DNA of 5,766 bases from Clostridia bacterium (GTDB lineage: Bacteria; Bacillota; Clostridia; Oscillospirales; RGIG577). The notes under the pieces are model-generated. The model saw nothing but the letters and a program-made list of their open reading frames with translations. It was not told the origin of the DNA and did not search any database. The position numbers and the translations under genes are program-made. Shown piece by piece: positions 4,326-5,766 of this stretch; the stretch's first letter is position 1; each line of letters begins with the position of its first letter. Where the stretch lies: the NCBI GenBank assembly GCA_017419325.1, contig JAFOLN010000090.1, positions 1 to 5,766 of the forward strand, in the 5' to 3' direction.

Positions 4326-4979
4326 TTATTCCAATGTAAGAAGCAGCGCCATTTTGAACCTTTTCGCCGCCTTTACATAATGCATCCCGCCTTTTGCGAA
4401 GGAGAAATTCTCGCCCGCCTTTATCGGGTGCTCCTTTCCTTCGTAGCCGATGACGCCCTCGCCGTCCAGCGCGAAGATGAGCGCCTCTCCGGGCGCCGCA
4501 TGCTCGGAAAGCCCGGTGTCCTCATCGAAGGCCATGACAACGAATTTCATTTTATCGTTGTGAACCACGTCCATATTGACTATTTTGCCTTCGGCATAGG
4601 GGATAAGCTGTGAAAGCTTAAAAACTTCGCCTGCTTTTACTGTTTCGTTCATGATATCATTCCTCCCGATGGATATTTCCGTATATACTGCGCCTTCCGA
4701 TGTGCTTACGCCGACGGGCGTATCGGTCGGCGTAAGTACGCTGTCGCCGACATGAAGCTTTTTTGACGCTCCGTTTGCGTCATTTAACTCAATGATGCCG
4801 TCGGATACGATCACAAGCTTGTGATACGGGTAGATTTCCGCGCTTATATCCGTATTTTTCGCAAGCGAGAAATGAACTATGTCATTTGCGCCGCTGTGAA
4901 CGGTCCTTGAGACTGTGCAGCCCGGTATGGGCGCGTTATCCCTTCCGACAGAGAATACCTCGCCGATTTTTTCTTTCAT
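4326..4979 (-). CDS. Tandem two-domain cupin protein (bicupin)
   Basis: 217 residues forming two related halves, each opening with a GEVF segment (6-9 and 117-120) and continuing as a cupin beta-barrel. The C-terminal cupin (about 135-217) is the better preserved: His160 and Glu165 (HAAPGE) and His200 (KGGMH) fit the metal positions of cupin motifs 1 and 2, although the second His of motif 1 is missing. The N-terminal cupin (about 20-103) keeps the HVGDSVLTPTDTPVGV pattern but lacks a clear ligand set and is probably structural or ligand-binding. Small-molecule isomerase, dioxygenase or sensor roles are all possible; no substrate can be named. It leads an operon with a ferredoxin, which hints at a redox-linked job. 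The start ATG is preceded by AAGGCGGT (4993-4986), seven of eight bases of an ideal SD, with six bases of spacing. The promoter carries a Crp/Fnr-like site. Confidence 0.9.
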   Translation of the reverse strand: MKEKIGEVFSVGRDNAPIPGCTVSRTVHSGANDIVHFSLAKNTDISAEIYPYHKLVIVSDGIIELNDANGASKKLHVGDSVLTPTDTPVGVSTSEGAVYTEISIGRNDIMNETVKAGEVFKLSQLIPYAEGKIVNMDVVHNDKMKFVVMAFDEDTGLSEHAAPGEALIFALDGEGVIGYEGKEHPIKAGENFSFAKGGMHYVKAAKRFKMALLLTLE

Positions 4980-5036
4980 TATCGCACCGCCTTTCCGCCG
5001 GGCCCGGAGTTTTCGCCCATCCCGGCTTCTGTCTTG

Positions 5037-5079
5037 ATTTTAGTACGGCGAATAAAAAAAGTATGTGGTTTTAACCACA
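5037..5079 (-). promoter_or_regulatory. Crp/Fnr-type activated promoter of the cupin-ferredoxin operon
   Basis: The palindrome TGTGGTT-TT-AACCACA (5064-5079) has perfect 7-bp arms and can be read as TGTGG-N6-CCACA, the half-site length and spacing of Crp/Fnr-family operators (compare TGTGA-N6-TCACA). On the minus strand a -10 box TAAAAT (5042-5037) gives a start near 5030, and no good -35 accompanies it. The palindrome centre then falls at -41.5, the standard position for class II activators that replace the -35 contact. The activator is not encoded in the window. Confidence 0.6.
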
Positions 5080-5112
5080 AAAATAAAAAAAGATGAGAAG
5101 AATTTTTCTCAT
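5080..5112 (-). terminator. Second, AT-rich terminator downstream of the RelE module
   Basis: On the minus strand, ATGAGAA/TTCTCAT (5112-5106 with 5099-5093) forms a 7-bp stem with a 6-base loop. It is followed by a long T-rich run (TTTTTTTATTTTT). It lies after the stronger terminator and directly before the Crp/Fnr-like site, so it may insulate the cupin promoter from read-through. Confidence 0.55.
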
Positions 5113-5130
5113 TCCCGGGGCGTATGGGGA

Positions 5131-5164
5131 AATAAAACGCGGCAGGCCGTTCGGCCTGCCGCGT
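5131..5164 (-). terminator. Rho-independent terminator of the RelE-antitoxin operon
   Basis: A perfect 12-bp stem (5164-5153 with 5148-5137, ACGCGGCAGGCC and its complement) with a 4-base loop. On the minus strand it is followed by TTTATT. It starts 28 bases after the antitoxin stop codon. Confidence 0.88.
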
Positions 5165-5192
5165 ATGCTTTATGCGGGGGGTAGATGAGCGG

Positions 5193-5390
5193 TCAGCTCC
5201 AATCGATGGCGCTGTGGTCGACGGTCTCGCCGCGCTCGTATTCTTTTCTTGCCTCTTCGATATCGGCAAGATCCTCCGGCGTGGCAACGTCGTCGGGCAA
5301 AAACCTCTTCGCTATCTCGAGCAGCAGCTGCTGTTCGTTTTCCGGCAGAAAGTCTATCACTCTTATAAGCTCTTCCTTTGTGGGAGTCAT
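5193..5390 (-). CDS. Antitoxin partner of RelE/ParE-family toxin
   Basis: 65 residues, acidic overall. The N-terminal half is helical (KEELIRVIDFLPENEQQLLL). The C-terminal half, with PEDLADIEEARKEYERGE (38-55) and VDHSAIDW (57-64), resembles the short toxin-binding segments of RelB-like antitoxins that sit beside RelE genes. No clear DNA-binding fold is seen, so autoregulation would depend on the complex or on the N-terminal helices. It begins three bases after the toxin stop codon. Its SD, AGGAGG (5403-5398), lies within the last codons of the toxin (Lys-Gly-Gly), seven bases before the ATG, so its translation is probably coupled to that of the toxin. The antitoxin call rests on position and general resemblance more than on a firm family match. 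Confidence 0.85.
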   Translation of the reverse strand: MTPTKEELIRVIDFLPENEQQLLLEIAKRFLPDDVATPEDLADIEEARKEYERGETVDHSAIDWS

Positions 5391-5393
5391 ATA

Positions 5394-5636
5394 TTACCCT
5401 CCTTTGTAAACTTCCCCGCGAGGGGCGATCTTTTCTATGAGTATTGTTTCGGAATCGGGATGAGAAAACAAGATGCGCCAGCCACCGACTCTGAGTCTGA
5501 AGCTGCCATGGGAACCTTGAAGCGGCTTTATATCACCGTCCGGCAGAGCCTCGACGGCTTTTTTTATGCGTTGCTTTGTGGGTTTATCCATGCCGCTTAT
5601 AGCTTTTACGGCTTGCTTTGAATATATAAGCCTCAT
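5394..5636 (-). CDS. RelE/ParE-family type II toxin
   Basis: 80 residues, the normal length for RelE/ParE toxins. The order of elements is typical: a first strand (MRLIYSKQAVKAI), two helices (PTKQRIKKAVEAL), then DIKPLQGSHGSFRLRVGGWRI (35-55) and the terminal IEKIAPRGEVYK (67-78). Arg47, Arg49, Arg54, Arg73 and Tyr77 are in the places where RelE-type ribosome-dependent mRNA nucleases carry their basic and tyrosine residues, so the toxin may be active. A ParE-like gyrase poison cannot be excluded. Start: ATG at 5636 with GGAG (5649-5646) nine bases upstream. The gene comes first and the antitoxin second, unlike relBE. Confidence 0.92.
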   Translation of the reverse strand: MRLIYSKQAVKAISGMDKPTKQRIKKAVEALPDGDIKPLQGSHGSFRLRVGGWRILFSHPDSETILIEKIAPRGEVYKGG

Positions 5637-5674
5637 ATGGCGCCACTCCGCTTCATGTTATACTGTATGCCTTT

Positions 5675-5703
5675 ATTATATGATACCATAACCGCGGAGT
5701 AAA
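5675..5703 (-). promoter_or_regulatory. Promoter of the RelE-antitoxin operon
   Basis: On the minus strand: TTTACT (5703-5698, four of six matches), 17 bases, TATAAT (5680-5675, perfect). Predicted start is near 5668, about 32 bases before the toxin ATG. An imperfect palindrome TATGATACCATA (5679-5690) touches the upstream edge of the -10 and could be the operator for the toxin-antitoxin complex. Nothing further is recognised between 5704 and the end of the window. Confidence 0.65.
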
Positions 5704-5766
5704 TGAAACATCGGGAATGAGAAATATTGCGGGGGTGGAAAAACGGGTATGCCGCCGGAGGGCGTC

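Noticed and set aside
4110..4613. Plus-strand open frame of 167 codons over the ferredoxin and cupin genes
   Set aside because: It is a shadow of two clear minus-strand genes with intact motifs and ribosome binding sites; its translation resembles no protein family.
5172..5621. Plus-strand open frame of 149 codons over the RelE module
   Set aside because: It lies antisense to both toxin and antitoxin, whose family features are clear, and has no family signal of its own.
5749..5766. ATG with an upstream GGGGGTGG as the start of a rightward gene
   Set aside because: Only six codons are visible before the window ends, the spacing is long and no good promoter precedes it, so it cannot be supported.

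Overview
The window looks like a piece of chromosome from a mid-GC, Gram-positive anaerobe, most likely a gut-type member of the Clostridia. This is inferred from several things: strong AGGAGG-type ribosome binding sites, a lipoprotein signal of the clostridial MKKIIALVLALVMAFSF type, InlB/'bacterial repeat' surface-protein sequence, a cysteine-rich flavoprotein and a small clostridial-type ferredoxin. No rRNA, tRNA, CRISPR array, insertion sequence or integrase is visible.

Layout: ten genes in seven short transcription units, nearly all bounded by their own hairpin terminators. (1) Positions 1-591 (+) hold the 3' end of a repeat-containing secreted or surface protein, followed by a terminator. 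(2) Positions 973-1620 (+) encode a lipoprotein with a duplicated domain; the second copy carries a cystatin-like QVVAG motif. Its promoter is surrounded by inverted and direct copies of a GGGACTTTTC-like element. (3) Positions 1870-2439 (+) encode a small flavoprotein with an iron-sulfur-flavoprotein-type cysteine cluster. Its promoter and leader share two sequence boxes and a hairpin with the leader of unit 2. (4) Positions 3214-2512 (-) form a DUF4160/DUF2442-HTH pair, probably toxin-antitoxin, with a perfect palindrome between the -35 and -10 of its promoter. (5) Positions 3445-4053 (+) encode a Nudix hydrolase of the CoA-pyrophosphatase type. (6) Positions 4979-4125 (-) form an operon of a two-domain cupin and a single-cluster [4Fe-4S] ferredoxin. 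It is preceded by a TGTGG-N6-CCACA palindrome exactly where a class II Crp/Fnr-family activator would bind. (7) Positions 5636-5193 (-) form a second toxin-antitoxin module, RelE/ParE toxin first and antitoxin second, ending in one or two terminators.

How the parts relate: there is no single pathway. Two units are redox-related (the flavoprotein, and the cupin-ferredoxin operon), two are toxin-antitoxin modules, and two encode exported proteins. This cassette-like mixture, with each unit carrying its own promoter and terminator, suggests an accessory region. The strongest leads are the Crp/Fnr-like promoter of the cupin-ferredoxin operon, the cystatin-like lipoprotein and its repeated operator-like element, and the shared leader structure upstream of two unrelated genes. 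All assignments come from reading the sequence; no database search was run.
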